From Microvelia longipes (Eukaryota; Arthropoda; Insecta; Hemiptera; Veliidae): a DNA stretch of 64,000 nt. The stretch spans positions 14,792,261 through 14,856,260 of the forward strand of contig JACMZG010000008.1 of NCBI GenBank assembly GCA_018340805.1, written 5' to 3'. Below are positions 23,165-36,925 of this stretch, one piece after another. The translations under genes and the position numbers were made by a program. Numbering within the stretch: position 1 is the first letter of the stretch; the number at the start of each line of letters is the position of its first letter. Below the pieces are notes generated by a model. It was not told where the DNA came from. It worked only from the letters and a program-made list of their open reading frames with translations, and did not search any database.

Positions 23165-26100
23165 CAAGTTAATTTGATTACATCGGCGGTCCAGACTTCC
23201 CGTTTCATTATCATAAAGGCCCCTCTCGTTGCCTCTAACTCAATAATTCTTGGATACAAATGCCATTTACTACAAAGTATTGACCTTATGTGGATTTACT
23301 GTAACTAATATGTCCCATCTTATTATCTTATCTTATTGACACCACGCATATCATTTTTGTGTCTAATATCTTTTAAATGTTGCTTTTAACACTTCCAAGA
23401 CATAAGATAATAATCCTCATTCCTTTATATCGTTTATCCGGCTTGTAAAATTCTTTTCTATAGGACCACCCACAATCTTTAATATCTTCGCTTTTGTTCT
23501 TACTCGAAACTACTCGAGTTTGGTTTCATTAACTATATAATTTCAATACATTGTATCTGCGTTGTTAGCTTAAGTCGAAATAAAATCTACTTTTAGCAAA
23601 CTAACTTAGTCGTATTATTTGACTAATGAGTCACTTCACGTCAATCCGTGTAGGTTCGCTGTCTGTCACACAGATTGACAGATTAGTTATTAAACTGTTT
23701 TTCAAAACTCTTTCGACTATAAATGACTTTATGAACTTTTTTAATCTTTTAATAACTTCTTTACAAGATAAATCAAATACTTTGGTATTTTATAACTATC
23801 AAAGTAATTTTAAGTTTTTAAAAGACAAATAAAATAACAATAAGTTTTAAAAAGTTAATATTTTACTTTATTATTGTTATGTTTAAAATTTTTTAGACTA
23901 CTGTTTAAAAACAGTAATATTTATTATTAGTACAGTATATTATTTATTATTTTGCGTCTCCAATGTGAAATTTTATTTCAGAATTTATTCATGTAAAGTT
24001 TTAGACGACGACCTTGTAGTTTTGTTTTACATTTGGAGGAACATAAATCAAAATGTCTAAAAAGCATTTTGGTTCCTGTGGAAGGGATTTTCTTCCTTAA
24101 GTTGTCCTTACAGCGTGAAGCACCTTTACCTTTAAGGTATTATGGACACATTGTGCGCAGTGTTCTTTTCAGTTTTTACTGCATTCTGATTTAATAATAA
24201 TTATTATTTAACTAATCAATTATTTTGGAAGAATTAAATTAAAGTAATTGATGCTCAAAAACTTTATTTGTCCGAAAAAACATTAGTGAGTCCGAAGTAT
24301 TAAGGAAACTTTCCAGCTTCCCTGTACCCAGTTTTTACCTTATGATTAGATTATAAACAATAGGTCCATTGAATAGATAAAGTTCCAACAAATATAAACC
24401 AACTCCCTAATCCAAATTGATAAATGCTTTTAATTTAAATAATTCACATTTGCTTTCGGAATCACTTTCAACATTTTGTAATCTCGATCATGAAGCTCCC
24501 TGGAGGGACTGCTCTTCTCACGAAGATCGCCTCATTAGTGAATTTTGATTATTGTCTTATATAAAAGGAAAAGGGTATAAAATTGCTGCATCCTATTAAT
24601 AAATTATTCCATTTACACAACCCAACCTTGATTGTCCTTTCACTGTTTAGAGTTTTTGTCTTTTGTGTATTTATTAAGTTTTTCAACCTGCATAAAACTT
24701 AACGTTTCTCGTACTCTGAGAAATATCGGTTTTTTATAATCTTATAAACTCCTAGATTGACCTCTCTAGACTTTTCTTTCTATATAAATTTTTATATAAA
24801 TTTAAATGATTTCCACGATTTAGTTATTGATTTTGTTAATTATTTTATCAATATAATGTTCAATATGTAAATTTATATTGCGTAAACTCGTTTGAATATT
24901 TAATTAATTACATATGGAATATATTTAATATAGTGATGAAACTATATGAGAACTCTTTCCTATGTAGTTAGTTAGAAATGAGGAATATAGCCTATCATAG
25001 ATTATCTTTGCGTATTAGATTTTATTAGTTTTGTATTATAGATTATTCATTACGTACTCTTACATATTCTGTTAGATGTATTATCAATCAAAAATGAATT
25101 TATCAATTTTTATATTATCTTCAATATAAAAACTTGTCAATTACTTTTGTTCTTAAAGAGTAATGTAGAGACTAACAATATTGAATGTTCTAATTGTTTT
25201 TATTTACCTAGGGAGTAAAATTTTGTTACGACTCATAAGTCATAGCCCGAAGAATAATTAATTTTTAATTTTATTCCCCAGATAAAACTGAGAGATAATA
25301 ATTATTAGCCCGAGATGCTCATCCACCCGTTTTGCTGAGATGAAGTCGTGAAATGTATTTTTGAGACCACTCTATGTGGTCGAAAAACATATAAATATCC
25401 GGAAAATCTAAAATGTGGTCAGAAAAAGCAAATTTTGAGTTGGGTGTCATTATCAGTGTTTTTGGGTTCTCGGATTTAAATGAAATCACTCCTGGAAATT
25501 CGCTTATATCTTGGGAATATCCGCGGAAATATTTTTAGGAAATGCTTTATTAATATTATTTGTTATCTTGATCCCACGTTCAAGTTAAATAACTTACCAG
25601 TCTTGCTTCTGAATTTTTACGATTTTTACTAAACAAAAGCTTGAGTCTTGCCTGGTTTTATGTTTGCAACAGATCGTGTTTAGAATTTAATTATGGTACA
25701 CGTACGAATTTGACCTTTAAAAATTAGCATGATTCATACAACTCGTCTGAATACCTTCTAATATTTTCCATACATTTTAAGGATATTCTGTTTAATTTAT
25801 AGTTAAGACGTTAACAAATGAAGTAATTATTTATACTGTCGACAATTTCAAGCTTTTGGCATTTTGACGAACTATATCGATTATTTAAAACTAATCATCA
25901 AGTTGTTAGTTCCTGATGAATTTGACGTTTCCTTTCTTCATTACGGATGCTCCACTTTGTACCCACTTTTTTACGTTGTTTATTTTATTTCTAATTTTAA
26001 TTCTGCCATGGTCATTTCTGTAGCTGTGATTGTTCAAGCTTTCGCTTATCGACTTTCCGACGGATTTCAGGGTTGGACCTCCAGTTTTTAGCCTAGTTTC

Positions 26101-27550
26101 TGATTTTAGTTTTTAATGATCTAGGCGTTCAGTTATTAATAGCTTAAAGTGTCCGGACTTTTTCAGGTCTTGCTATCCTTACTCTTAAGATAATCGTTTT
26201 GTATCTTAGTCAGGCTTTATATGCTTCACGATAAATAGCAGCCTTATAGTTGCTGTCATTTTCTCAAAGTTAAAGTATAGCTAATTTTCAAAGGGTTCAA
26301 CACATTTAGAGAGATACCCTCTTCATTAGACATCCAACCTAGTGAAGCTAAGTGAGAGGAAGAAGGTTATCTAGTGTTGTGAGCCAGAAAAAGAATTAAA
26401 AGAGTTTATCTTGGATTATCGGGTCTCTAGCTTTGTCGTACAATGTAAAGTGTCTTAAGCTTGTAGGGAGTTGTTAAAAATTATCCAAAAATGGTACTTG
26501 CAAAATGTTCAAATCTATAGTTTTCGCCTTTTCATAATACACCCAATACCATTATAATGGTCCAAATTTGAATGAAAATTTGTTCACCTACTTAATATTT
26601 TGGTGACATCGATTAAAATGTTATTACTGTTTTCCTTCTACTTTAGATTTATCTGCAGCGTGCCTTCTGTACTCCTCACAAGAGACTGGCATTTCTATTT
26701 TACAAAAGTTAATTATAATTTACCAAATGACTCATCTTTCCTTAACACTATTATATCTTGTTAATTTAAAGTCTATTTGATATATTTTATTACCCTACAT
26801 TTTAATGTACGTTTAATACGCAGTTTAATGCTTAAATTAACTTTGCATCAAACAATGATAAAACAATTCTGTTGTTGTATATTAACAACTTAAAACAACT
26901 TTTGAAAAATTTCAAAACAGCTTAAATTATTCTCATGTTAAATTTAAATTTTCTTATTAAACTCGTTTCAGAGTGCGTTTAAAACTAATTAATTCAAATA
27001 AAAACTTGGTTTTAATGGATAAAGTGTTTTAGTTTAAAGCTTCGTAATGGTTACTTTGTTATTAAGTAATTAATGAAATAAATCCATGTTTGATAGATAA
27101 ATGTAATAGTTATTTAAAATTAGCATATATATTTATTTTTAATCGTATAAAAATGTTATTTGAATTAATTCGTCCTTGAAGATGGCTGCGAAACAAGTTT
27201 CAGGAATAGTTTATTAAAATTATTTTTATTACTTTTTATAATTAGTATAGCTTTATTTGATGTTTTATGATGCGGGATAGTACCATAGCAACCCGACAAT
27301 TCAGTATAGGGGGTAACGTAAAGCCAAAACAATAGTGCCACTGTTTTGCAAAAAAAAATAAAGTAAGTTAAAATTTACTGGAAAACTCCACACAAAGTTT
27401 GTCTATTTAGCTCTTAATGTCTGACATCTTAATGCCGACATAGTATAATAGTAATAATAATAATAAATTATATATTTACACAAAAAGGTGTAAGTAACCT
27501 TATATCTTTTTTGGATATCTCCTGAGCGAGTCCTCCGCCTCAGCACTGCA
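23165..27550. other. AT-rich stretch, no gene supported
   Basis: Short frames at 23626-23832 and 25864-26091 have no recognisable domain, no splice context and local base composition. No RNA gene or terminal-repeat element was delimited. Confidence 0.5.
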
Positions 27551-27554
27551 GTAC

Positions 27555-27621
27555 TTTAATACAATGTTCACATTGTATTAAATTGTATTAAATTAGTTCT
27601 CTCACAGGAGAGAACTAATTT
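27555..27621. repeat. two adjacent perfect hairpins
   Basis: Stem one pairs 27555-27566 with 27571-27582 (12 bp, 4-nt loop, TTTAATACAATG). Stem two pairs 27590-27603 with 27608-27621 (14 bp, 4-nt loop, AATTAGTTCTCTC). This is the same arrangement as at 5027-5116. Confidence 0.85.
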
Positions 27622-27629
27622 TCCCAATG

Positions 27630-28730
27630 GAAGTTATGTGTAAAAAGTTGTGTTTAATATTATATTTGTGTATTATATTGTATATAATTTTTAAGCTCTC
27701 TCGATCATTTTAATGGCAACAATTATATTTGGGGTTTACTTTGTATTTAATTTGAATCAACGCTTATAAAGTAGACATATTTATCTCAAAATCTTCAACT
27801 ATAGCAAAAAGAAAATAGATTTCAAACTGGCTTCAGTCCAATTCCAGTTTCACTTGTTTGATGTTTTAAACTCCATTATAATTCTCATTCTTAAACAAAC
27901 CCAAACAATTCAGGTTTTTTTATCATCTGCTAATTTTATAGAAACTCGTTTGAGTTCTGCTCACAGGTGTTTAAATCGTGTGGAGTAATTTTATAAAGTG
28001 GTTTTTCTTTTTTGTTTTTATGATTTTCTTTCCTCATTTTTTTTTTGGTTTTTCACCAATGATTTCATTTTTTTCTTATCTATAAAAACATATTTTGATT
28101 CTAAGAATGGAATGTGTTTATTATTGTTGGCATGAGATATATTTTTAGTTTTAAATCATAAAAGTTTTTATTAGGTTTGGTTAAAAATGTTTTAGTGTTT
28201 ACTTTACTCAGCTGTGTTTCTGTTAAAGTACTGTCCAGTTCATAATGCGTGGTAAGATGATTTATTAGATAGTACCTAAACTAGGTTCGATTTTAGATTC
28301 TTCGAGTTAGAAAGAAAAGTTTAAAAAGCCAAAGCTGTCAGGAAGTTTAAGTCTCGGTAGTGCTTCATCATCTCACCTTTATTTTAGACATTTAAAAAAT
28401 CTCAATAGTATTACTTTTTAAAAAAAAATCCAGTTCTTAATCTGCCTTCATTCATTTTTAAACTTTTTCCATCTTTGATACACAAACCTTTTTTTCCTGA
28501 AATGGTGTGTTTTATGGATTGATTTATTTCCTTTGACTGGTTACGGTTTCATAAAGTTAGACAAATTTTATTTCTCCTTATTTTGAAGTGTTCAATAATT
28601 ATTTTTTCGATTCGTAATAACTCTATGAGGTTACGTAAGATTAATGTTTACTAATTTTTCAAATTGTTATTTAAGAGACGGGCGTTTTTGTTTTAGTTCA
28701 CAGATTAAGTTGGTCAATGAATTTCTGTCT
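27630..28730. other. AT-rich stretch, no gene seen
   Basis: Many stops on both strands and no definable element. Confidence 0.55.
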
Positions 28731-28734
28731 TGGC

Positions 28735-29368
28735 CAGGCCAATATTTGAGCCATGCCTTTGCGTGTAAATGACAAAAATTTCATTTTTCGAAAAAAAATT
28801 CATTCATGATAAAAGCTTCTGCATGATTTTACTATTAATTAACTAAGATTTTTCATTTTTATTTGTTATTTTTTTAATTATTTTTAACATTTTTTTAGTT
28901 AAGTAAAATTAACGCTTTCCCGTTTTATTAAAATACCTCAGTAAGTGTTGCTTATATCGAAGTTTACAATACTACCATTTTTGTTCCACTAGTCAAGACC
29001 TTTAAAACGATGTATCATTTATCCAGATTGAACAACTTTTAATTTTTCCTAAATTTGGGCGATGGGGTAAATATCGGTGAATTTTAAAAACTTTTATTTT
29101 ATTTTTTTATGAAAAAATTTTCTCAGGGGGACAATAAGACAACTTTATGAAGAAGACTTTTTTTCAAAAAGTCAAAATTAAGCCTACTTTACACTTCGTA
29201 CATTTTTCAAAAAATGCAGTTTTTGAGTGTAGCGTTATAAATAAAAAAAATATGAAAAATATTAGTTTAAAAACATGCAGGAGCTTTTATCAAGAATGAC
29301 ATTTTTTCGAGAAATGAACTTTTTTGTCATTTACAGGTATAGGCAACCCCATCCGGGGACACACTGTA
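28735..29368. mobile_element. MITE with long terminal inverted repeats
   Basis: Left arm about 28763-28831 and right arm about 29268-29336 are diverged inverse copies (TGTAAATGACAAAAA, TCATT.TTGATAAAAGCT, CTGCATG). The right end reads, inward, TACAGTGTGTCCCCGGATGG, an end resembling Tc1/mariner-type elements that insert at TA. The left outermost bases match poorly, so that boundary is approximate. The 430-bp interior is AT-rich and non-coding. Confidence 0.75.
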
Positions 29369-29559
29369 TACATATGTATATGTATGTGTGTATAAGAATT
29401 GAACCCTCCTTATTGTTCCTCATTATGTTCAGTAATAAAGTAAGGGCAATTTGAGGAACAATATTATGTTATAACACACATGATTATGCCTTGGGGAGAA
29501 GGCAAAATATACTATAATTATAAGCTAAATATTGGATAGTTTTTCCTCAAAAGTGCTAT

Positions 29560-29576
29560 ATATATATTATATATAT

Positions 29577-29607
<31 letters not shown>

Positions 29608-29675
29608 TATATACAGTTCATACACCTCACTCAACTCGGGTAATCGGTCTCGGAATATATATATATATATATATA

Positions 29676-29711
<36 letters not shown>
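29560..29711. repeat. (TA)n arrays
   Basis: Two TA blocks (about 29561-29607 and 29656-29711) separated by about 45 bases of unique sequence, followed by a GTGTGTATG tract. Confidence 0.92.
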
Positions 29712-29712
<1 letters not shown>

Positions 29713-30126
29713 GTGTGTGTGTATGTATGTATATATGTAAAGTTACTTTCTTAATCATTCTTAAACATTCGCTTGAAAATAAAAAACACGAAAAAAGATA
29801 CAAAACCAAGATAAAATTAAAATGGTTGTATATTTTAAGGAACAAAGGAACAATATAAGTAATACCCTTAAGGCAGTCGTAGTACTTTTCTTACCCTCTC
29901 ATAAGTTTTCACTATTTTCCTGTGTCAGATCAAGTCTGTCTTGTTTTCTTAATTTGTCATAGGGCGCATTATGTTGCGCATTATGTTGCTCATTTCTAAT
30001 ATTTTTAGTTAAAAAATTAGAGTTAATTTAATTTAATTTTTTTTGTGTTGGTTGAAAGTATTGCAAAGCTCTATTGGTTATTTGTTCGGTATAACTAAGT
30101 GTATTTACATCACTATTTTTATACTA

Positions 30127-30444
30127 TTTATTGACTGTTGCTACTATTGAACTATTGACTGTTGTTGTATTGCTACTATGAACTATTGACTGTTGCTACT
30201 ATTGACTATTGACTGTTGACTATTGAACTATTGAACTATTGACTGTTGTGACTTTACTATTGAACTATTGACTGTTGCTACTATTGAACTATTGACTGTT
30301 GCTACTATTGAACTATTGACTGTTGCTACTATTGAACTATTGACTGTTGCTACTATTGAACTATTGACTGTTGCTACTATTGAACTGATTGATTGACTAT
30401 TGACTGTTGCTACTATTGAACTATTGACTGTTTACTATTGAACT
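30127..30444. repeat. minisatellite, 24-bp unit
   Basis: Repeats of CTATTGACTGTTGCTACTATTGAA, with shortened variants at the left edge. The central units are nearly identical. Confidence 0.93.
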
Positions 30445-30449
30445 AATGA

Positions 30450-33400
30450 ATATTTGCTTAGTGCTTAACAATTTAAGTATCTTTAAATCAGAAATTACAG
30501 CAGTTTTATTTATATTAGAAAATCGTTTTGAGTTTATTAGACTTTGTGGTTGTTATAAGGTAGTAAAATATTTTTTTTAGAATAAAAGTTTACTGTTATT
30601 ACAAGTTCTTATATTTTTTATTGATCTATAACGCATTTTTATCAAACAGATTTAAAAAGATCCATAAAACTGTTGCAGTTTGAATGTTAGCCGCACCCAT
30701 GTTTGGTTTATTCCCACGAATCCATATAACTTTAAAATGTCAATAAAAAACCTTTGTAACTGGACCAAATAGTGGCAAGTCTTGCACTCCACGACGCGAC
30801 GCCGACTTATCCTATATTGCTGTTAACTCTATTTTGCGCAAAGTCAAGATTCACGAGGCCGATCTGACCTCACCGGGAGGTCACCTTCTGACCCAGCCCA
30901 GGGGATTCGTCTAGTCCACTTTAGATGATCTTGTTTCATAAGTTAGTATCAACACTGCTGGCATTTTCTACAAGCAATTTACAATGTTTGTAACTTTGTC
31001 TTTTTTAAAAACTATGTTACTAAAAACTATTTAGTAGTTAGCTATTGTTTTAAATCGATCTTTTATTAATCTAGCCTTTATTATCTGTATCCAATCAGTT
31101 AATGAAATATTTTGAACTTCATTGAAAAGCGATAAAAGCTATTATTCTTTTGGTACAAATTTTTTCTTGGGAGACATTTTCTTGAGGGGTGAAATCATAA
31201 TTTAGAACAGTCTTTAAACCTTTTCCTTTTGCCTAAAATTTTAAATTCGAAGGCTGATTATAAAATTAGCGTAAGTTTTTTAATAAAAATTGTCTAAAAA
31301 CTCAAGAGAAAATATATAACCTGTGCTCGCCGAATGTTACTTTCCTAATATGATGTTTACATCAGTTGCTTTGTTACAGTCTATTACCGTCGATAGAGGC
31401 TACAACCGCTACATTGAAAAATCAGCGGTTGACTATAATTTTTTCCCTTACATAATGACCATAATTCCATTGTTATAATCTAGTTATTAAACTTGGTACT
31501 TAACTTAAAACTATAAAACAGAATCAAAGATGAAATAGTCTGTTTTAGAAATAATATATTTCTCGCTTTATCAGGGAGCAAGCAGAGGTATCGTTCTTTG
31601 GCGAACTAAGTGTTTCTGATGGGTCGTAACTGACAGCATTTTCTCAAAGCTTTTTGCTAATATCCCTATATTATTTGTTTTGTTATTGCTAACATAGTCA
31701 AAACATTTTTTTTAGTAAAAAAACTGATCTACAGGTGGTTTAAGTAATACTGCCACCCTAACAATATACAATTTTCATATAACAAAGTTGGCAATCCTTC
31801 CGGTCACTGGATTACTATGTTCTATTATTAATTAATGCTCGATTGTTCATAAAATACTAACAAAAATATGGATGCATATATTTTTTTAAGCATTCTAAAT
31901 TGTATTTTAAAATATTTAATTAGAAATATGTTAAAAGTAGTCGTCATCAACTAAACGTAGATTCTCGTATTCCGGTACAATTTTGCTTTCTAAGATTAAA
32001 TACTTCGCTGGTTCTTAATTCTTAATAATTGTTTCCTATAAATTTCTCATAAGTGAATATTTATGACACATTTATAAAATAGTTTTTTGTTTGTTAGGGT
32101 GATGACCCTACTTAAGACCACCAGTAAACCGGCTTTCGTGTTATCAGCGGACCTCTATTGGATTTACTGTCCTATATTCGTTCTAAATTAGTATTATTAT
32201 AAGTTCACGTATGTCTCCTTTCTTACAAAAACGTATACGTCCTTTTCAACATATCTCTATCCAAATCCGTAACTCTTAATGACCTTAGCCTAAAAAAATA
32301 CGATGCTCTATTTACAGTGACTCATATTATTAAAAATCGTGATTTATTTTATTTCATTAACTTAAATATGATATTTAAAGATTGTATTGTAATAAAATTT
32401 TCTTTATGTTATTGATCATTTTAAATATATCGTGTGTCAGTATCTTGTGATTGGTTTTATGTTTAATTTGATTTTGAGTTATGAATCGATCTGTCCTGTA
32501 TATTGTCAAGGATAGAAATGTTTTTTGCTTAATTGGTAATGACAGAAACATCATTGGTAACTTTAGTAATTACTTCGTCGGAAATAAGGACTGTATTAGT
32601 CATGTTGCTAAGTGGGTTAAATATTTAATCTTATTTTTACTTTCAGGATATGACATTTGTACGAATGAACCTGCAAATTTGTTTCTAATCTCGATCTGTT
32701 TTTGGGTCTCGTTTTTATTTTATTGTAGATCCATAATTACTTTCATTATTTTAAAACCGTTATATGCACACTTGATTTTTTAGTTTATGTAGAGTGATTA
32801 TTATTCAAAGAACCCAGCAAATTCTTATGAACCATTGCGAAGATGTTATAAAATAGTACTCAGAGATTGTTACAAGAAAATCATATTTAACTTCTTAATC
32901 ACATTTTATGGACTAAACGCCCTATCGATATCCCCAGTCCCACTATAGAAAATTTGGCAGAATTTTCATAAATGTTTGATACATAATAGAACCCTATTTT
33001 TATAAGAGGAATAATTCCAATGTGGAATTATCAATCAAATTAATAGAATTTAAAGTTACCTAGGATAAAGCTCATAAAAACAAACCCAATCGCTTAACCA
33101 GGTTTCATAGTTCTTTGTATTCTTCGTAAATAAAACAAAAATTAACTATATATTTATACTATAAAAAATCCAGTTTTACCCTCTTTAAATGTCAAGCTTG
33201 AATAAATAAAATTTTTAACAGATTTATCAATTAAGTGAAAGGAAATGTGACAAATTAAAAAAATCTTGTACGAAGGCTGCAAGTCGAGCGAATTTTCTAT
33301 AAAATGCTTGCTTACTTACCCAAACATCCATTCCTTGATTATGTTTCCAGTATATGCCTTATAATCTGATACGTAACGTCAAAACTTTGTTTTTCTTTGT

Positions 33401-33500
33401 TATTTAACAAAAAAAAATGCATTTATTGATACTAAAAATAATGCAAAACTATATCCAAAATTCCAAAATAGCCATCATCATACATCATATGCAAGAAATT
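30450..33500. other. no gene supported
   Basis: A GC-richer patch at about 30800-30920 (GACCTCACCGGGAGGTCACC) and another at 31380-31435, with an AACCGCT/AGCGGTT hairpin, are unassigned. A 100-codon plus frame at 32481-32783 is hydrophobic and AT-rich, with no domain, and is treated as chance. Confidence 0.5.
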
Positions 33501-33720
33501 ATATTTCAATGAAAATTCGCCTGGCTTGCGTACTTGGTACAAACCTATATAGTGCAAATATAACGCTAAATAATTATCTCCGGTACCAAGATTCGAACCT
33601 TGGCTTTGAGTACTTTGATAGATTCATTACAAATTCTGTTCTAGTAGATTCAACGTTCAATAAACATTGAACCTATCGGATTTCCAGTTTTCCGGTTATT
33701 TACCATGGTATTTTAACTTT
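33500..33720 (-). repeat. possible tRNA-related SINE remnant
   Basis: On the minus strand, CCAAGGTTCGAATCTTGG (about 33590-33607) is a perfect T-arm with a consensus B box GGTTCGAATC. Expected A-box sequence upstream is not clear. The downstream part (GTACGCAAGCCAGGCG, TTTTCATTGAAATATAATTT) resembles a retroposon tail, but no second copy is in the window. Confidence 0.4.
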
Positions 33721-33734
33721 TTAGTCACTTAAAG

Positions 33735-33870
33735 GGGTACTACCGAATCCAAACTTTTAGAAAATTTGCAGACTCAGCAAACAGCGTTTATGACGTTACA
33801 ACAACCTGGTTATAAATAGGATTCGGGTCCTTTCAAAGTTTGATTTAAAAATATTAATCTGTGTTGGCAA
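33735..33870 (+). repeat. interspersed repeat R4, copy 1
   Basis: GACTCAGCAAAC, TATGACGT, ACCTGGTT, ATAGG and TCC follow in the same order in the inverse copy at about 55285-55400. No ends are delimited. Confidence 0.6.
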
Positions 33871-33916
33871 GAATCCACTATATACACAAACGTATGTACA
33901 TATATGCAGAACATAT

Positions 33917-33975
33917 ATATATATATATTATATATATATATATTATATATATTAATATATATATATATATATATA
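33917..33975. repeat. (TA)n array
   Basis: Imperfect TA repeat with phase breaks. Confidence 0.9.
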
Positions 33976-33979
33976 GACA

Positions 33980-34790
33980 ATTTTCGTTAACACAATTTTT
34001 CAAATTCGCTTAAAACGATCAAAGTAGAAAATAATAAATATATATTAAACAGGTGAGTTAAGGAACAAGGTGAACTTGAGATAAATCCCACTTGGACTTC
34101 GTTGACTTTTAATTCTAAACAAGATAAATCATAAATCACAAGTTTTATTAAAGCTATTAATATGAAAAGTTAAAAATCTTCTATCGCCGGGTTTGAACAG
34201 AAAAATAACCTTGATGAGGTTGAATATTCATTGATTTAATTCATAATACATTTGAAAGAGACGCTAATAAATTCTGAAATATAACCTATGTCCACATACG
34301 AGGTAAGTTCACGCATAGCGTTAGTCAAGTCTGCCGTGGGACTGCCAATAATAAAAGGGTAGTTTTTAAACCCTCCGCTCATTTGATTTTAATTACAAAA
34401 ATATTTTGTTTATCTTTCAATTCTTCCCTGGTAAACACTTTTTATCTTACTCATTAGATCTATGACAGGACCCCCAAAATCACTCCCCATTTAAATTACA
34501 AGAATATAAAATCTAAGTAAGTCAAGAAAATAATTTGTAAACAAATACAAGAGGTCTTCAGCCTGTTGTAGAGTTCAACCTTAATTTAGAATAGGTTGTC
34601 GTATTACTAGTCATGAATGTAGCATGCTGCAACAATATTTGTGGCAACAGTATTTCTGCTACTAGTCAGAAACCTTTATTTGCTTACATATAAAATTATT
34701 CATACGAAACGATGTTAAATTTCAGCTTTCTATTTATATAATTTTCTAGTTTTTAAAATTTATTTTAAATTTTTAAAAAAGTGCTAAAAA
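33980..34790. other. AT-rich stretch, no gene seen
   Basis: No frame above background. AATATTTGTGGCAACAG near 34634 and similar phrases do not form an element. Confidence 0.55.
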
Positions 34791-34794
34791 ACTG

Positions 34795-34838
34795 GAGTAA
34801 TATGAAATAAAGAGTCCAACAACTAAAATAGTTGCTTT
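34795..34838 (+). repeat. short repeat R5, copy 1
   Basis: About 41 bases (ATATGAAATAAAGAGTCCAA then CTAAAATAGTTGCTTT) recur at 38102-38143 with few changes. There the match ends exactly where the 36-bp minisatellite begins. Confidence 0.75.
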
Positions 34839-34967
34839 ATAACGTCATAAATATTTTATAATTCTGTATTTTTATATGTTTATGTTTATGTGTTAAGTTC
34901 TTTCCGATTAAAGAAAGTGTTCGAAGGAACTTGTAAACTTGTAAATACATACATACACACCTGAACA

Positions 34968-35028
<61 letters not shown>

Positions 35029-35037
35029 ATATATATA

Positions 35038-35081
<44 letters not shown>

Positions 35082-35108
35082 ATATATATATATTATATAT
35101 ATATGTTA

Positions 35109-35173
<65 letters not shown>

Positions 35174-35205
35174 TAGTATATATATACTGTAATATATATA
35201 TATAT
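34968..35205. repeat. (TA)n arrays
   Basis: Long TA tract with many phase breaks and a short unique insert near 35172. Confidence 0.93.
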
Positions 35206-35303
35206 ATACAGTCTCTCTTCGTCTGTGGAAGAACTTTAACAGTTCGAAACGTTACGTTTTTGTAAGTTTTCTTAATGTTTCTATATCTTTCTTTATAATT
35301 AAG

Positions 35304-35308
<5 letters not shown>

Positions 35309-35361
<53 letters not shown>
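35309..35361. repeat. (TA)n array
   Basis: Uninterrupted TA repeat. Confidence 0.95.
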
Positions 35362-35364
<3 letters not shown>

Positions 35365-35915
35365 CTAAATGCATAAAACGCTGACTGATAACCCCCCTTT
35401 ATCATTATTTCCGACCGCTGTTTACATTATATACTCTTTACTCAGCTTTACTTAGGCATGTATGTGTGAATACTTATAAGTTATGTTTCCACGTAAAGTG
35501 TATTTAAGAGAGCTATATCTTAGTTCTTTCAGCAGACTATCTGCTTTGATAGACGAGTGCTCTTTTACCGAAGTTTCATGTAAAAATGACTCTTATGAGG
35601 TTTTTTTTATCGTGCCCATACCACGATTTTTCTGTCACTAACACTTATCGTTGACTTAATTTCTATATGTGAATAAAGTTGTAATTTCGTTAAATTTGCG
35701 TTTTATTCACTTTGCTTTATATCGTCCGATTCCGCATTACATTACATGTGGACAGGAGACATGGCAGAGGGTGGCGTGGGATAGGAAAGAATGGGCAAGG
35801 ATGGGAGAGGTGTGCAAGAGAACATTATTAGATAAATAAAAACATTAATATAAATAATACGAACTGTATGAAATAATATAACCTAAAATAACATTTAAAA
35901 AGCAAAAATTTAATA
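35362..35915. other. no gene seen
   Basis: Contains a purine-rich tract at about 35750-35820 (GGACAGGAGACATGGCAGAG) with loose GG(A)AG repetition. Confidence 0.5.
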
Positions 35916-35919
35916 TGTT

Positions 35920-36290
35920 TATATGCGTGTGTGTTATGTAAGTGTGTGTGTGTATATGTATTTATGCGTATATGTATGTATGTGTGTGTGTATGTATGTA
36001 TATGTATGTGTGCATGTGTGTGTATGTATGTATTTATGTGTGTATGTATGTGTATGTGTATATATATATATATATGTATATGTATGTATGTGTATGTGTG
36101 TGTGTATGTATAATGTATGTATATGTATATATATGTATAGTATGTATATATTATATGTATATGTGTATGTATATATATTATATGTATATGTTATATGTAT
36201 ATATGGGTATGTATATATGTGTATGTATGTATATATAATTGTATATGTATGTGTGTATGTATGTATACATGAGTATTGTATTCACAATAT
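35920..36290. repeat. (TATG/TG)n microsatellite
   Basis: A run of TGTATGTATG-type repeats with a TA core at 36058-36075. Several frames stay open through it only because the repeat lacks stops in those phases; they are not genes. Confidence 0.95.
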
Positions 36291-36299
36291 ATATTCTAA

Positions 36300-36740
36300 A
36301 CTCTAATTATAAATTAAATAATAAGTCGAACTTGTATTTAATTATATAAAAAATGTAGTTTGTACAAATAAAATAATAGTAAATTAATTTAAGTTTTAAA
36401 ATTGTATTCAAATTATGTATTCCATGTGTTGTAATCATATGTTCTTATAAGAGTCTTTTTTTTGTTGATTTCTTTGTAATTTGATGGTAAATACTTTCCT
36501 CAATTAAGTTAATTTAGTTAAAACTTTTAATATTTAGGATTCCTTTAAAATAGTGAGCATGTGTGATAGAAAATTATTTTATAAATATATCTTTATAAAC
36601 TTTATTTAATGTCAACTCATAGAGTAATATAGTAAACTATATACATATGTTTTTCATTATCATTATAGTTATAGTTTAGTTAATAGTAATTATAGTTATA
36701 GGATATAGTTAACTTAAGTCTAAGCAATTTGTAATTTTAT
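36300..36740. other. AT-rich, no gene seen
   Basis: Featureless AT-rich sequence apart from GTTATAGTTTAGTTAATAGT-type local repetition near 36660-36700. Confidence 0.55.
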
Positions 36741-36764
36741 TTGGAAATTGGAAAACTGTATAAA

Positions 36765-36894
36765 AATGGCGTTGCAACCATTTTTTTCTCCCTCCCTGAG
36801 GGCACCACGGCTAAGTGCCGACTTTGCACAAATAAAAGTGTTATTATTTTTTATTTATTGTTAAAAATGATTGTTATGTGTGCAAATAAATGGT

Positions 36895-36925
<31 letters not shown>

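Noticed and set aside
32481..32783. 100-codon hydrophobic plus frame
   Set aside because: AT-rich background sequence readily gives Phe/Ile/Leu-rich frames. No domain, splice context or compositional shift supports a gene.
35106..36306. Several open frames of 60-127 codons
   Set aside because: They lie entirely in TA and TATG microsatellites and translate to simple YIYIYI or VCVYM repeats. They are open only because the repeat phase lacks stops.
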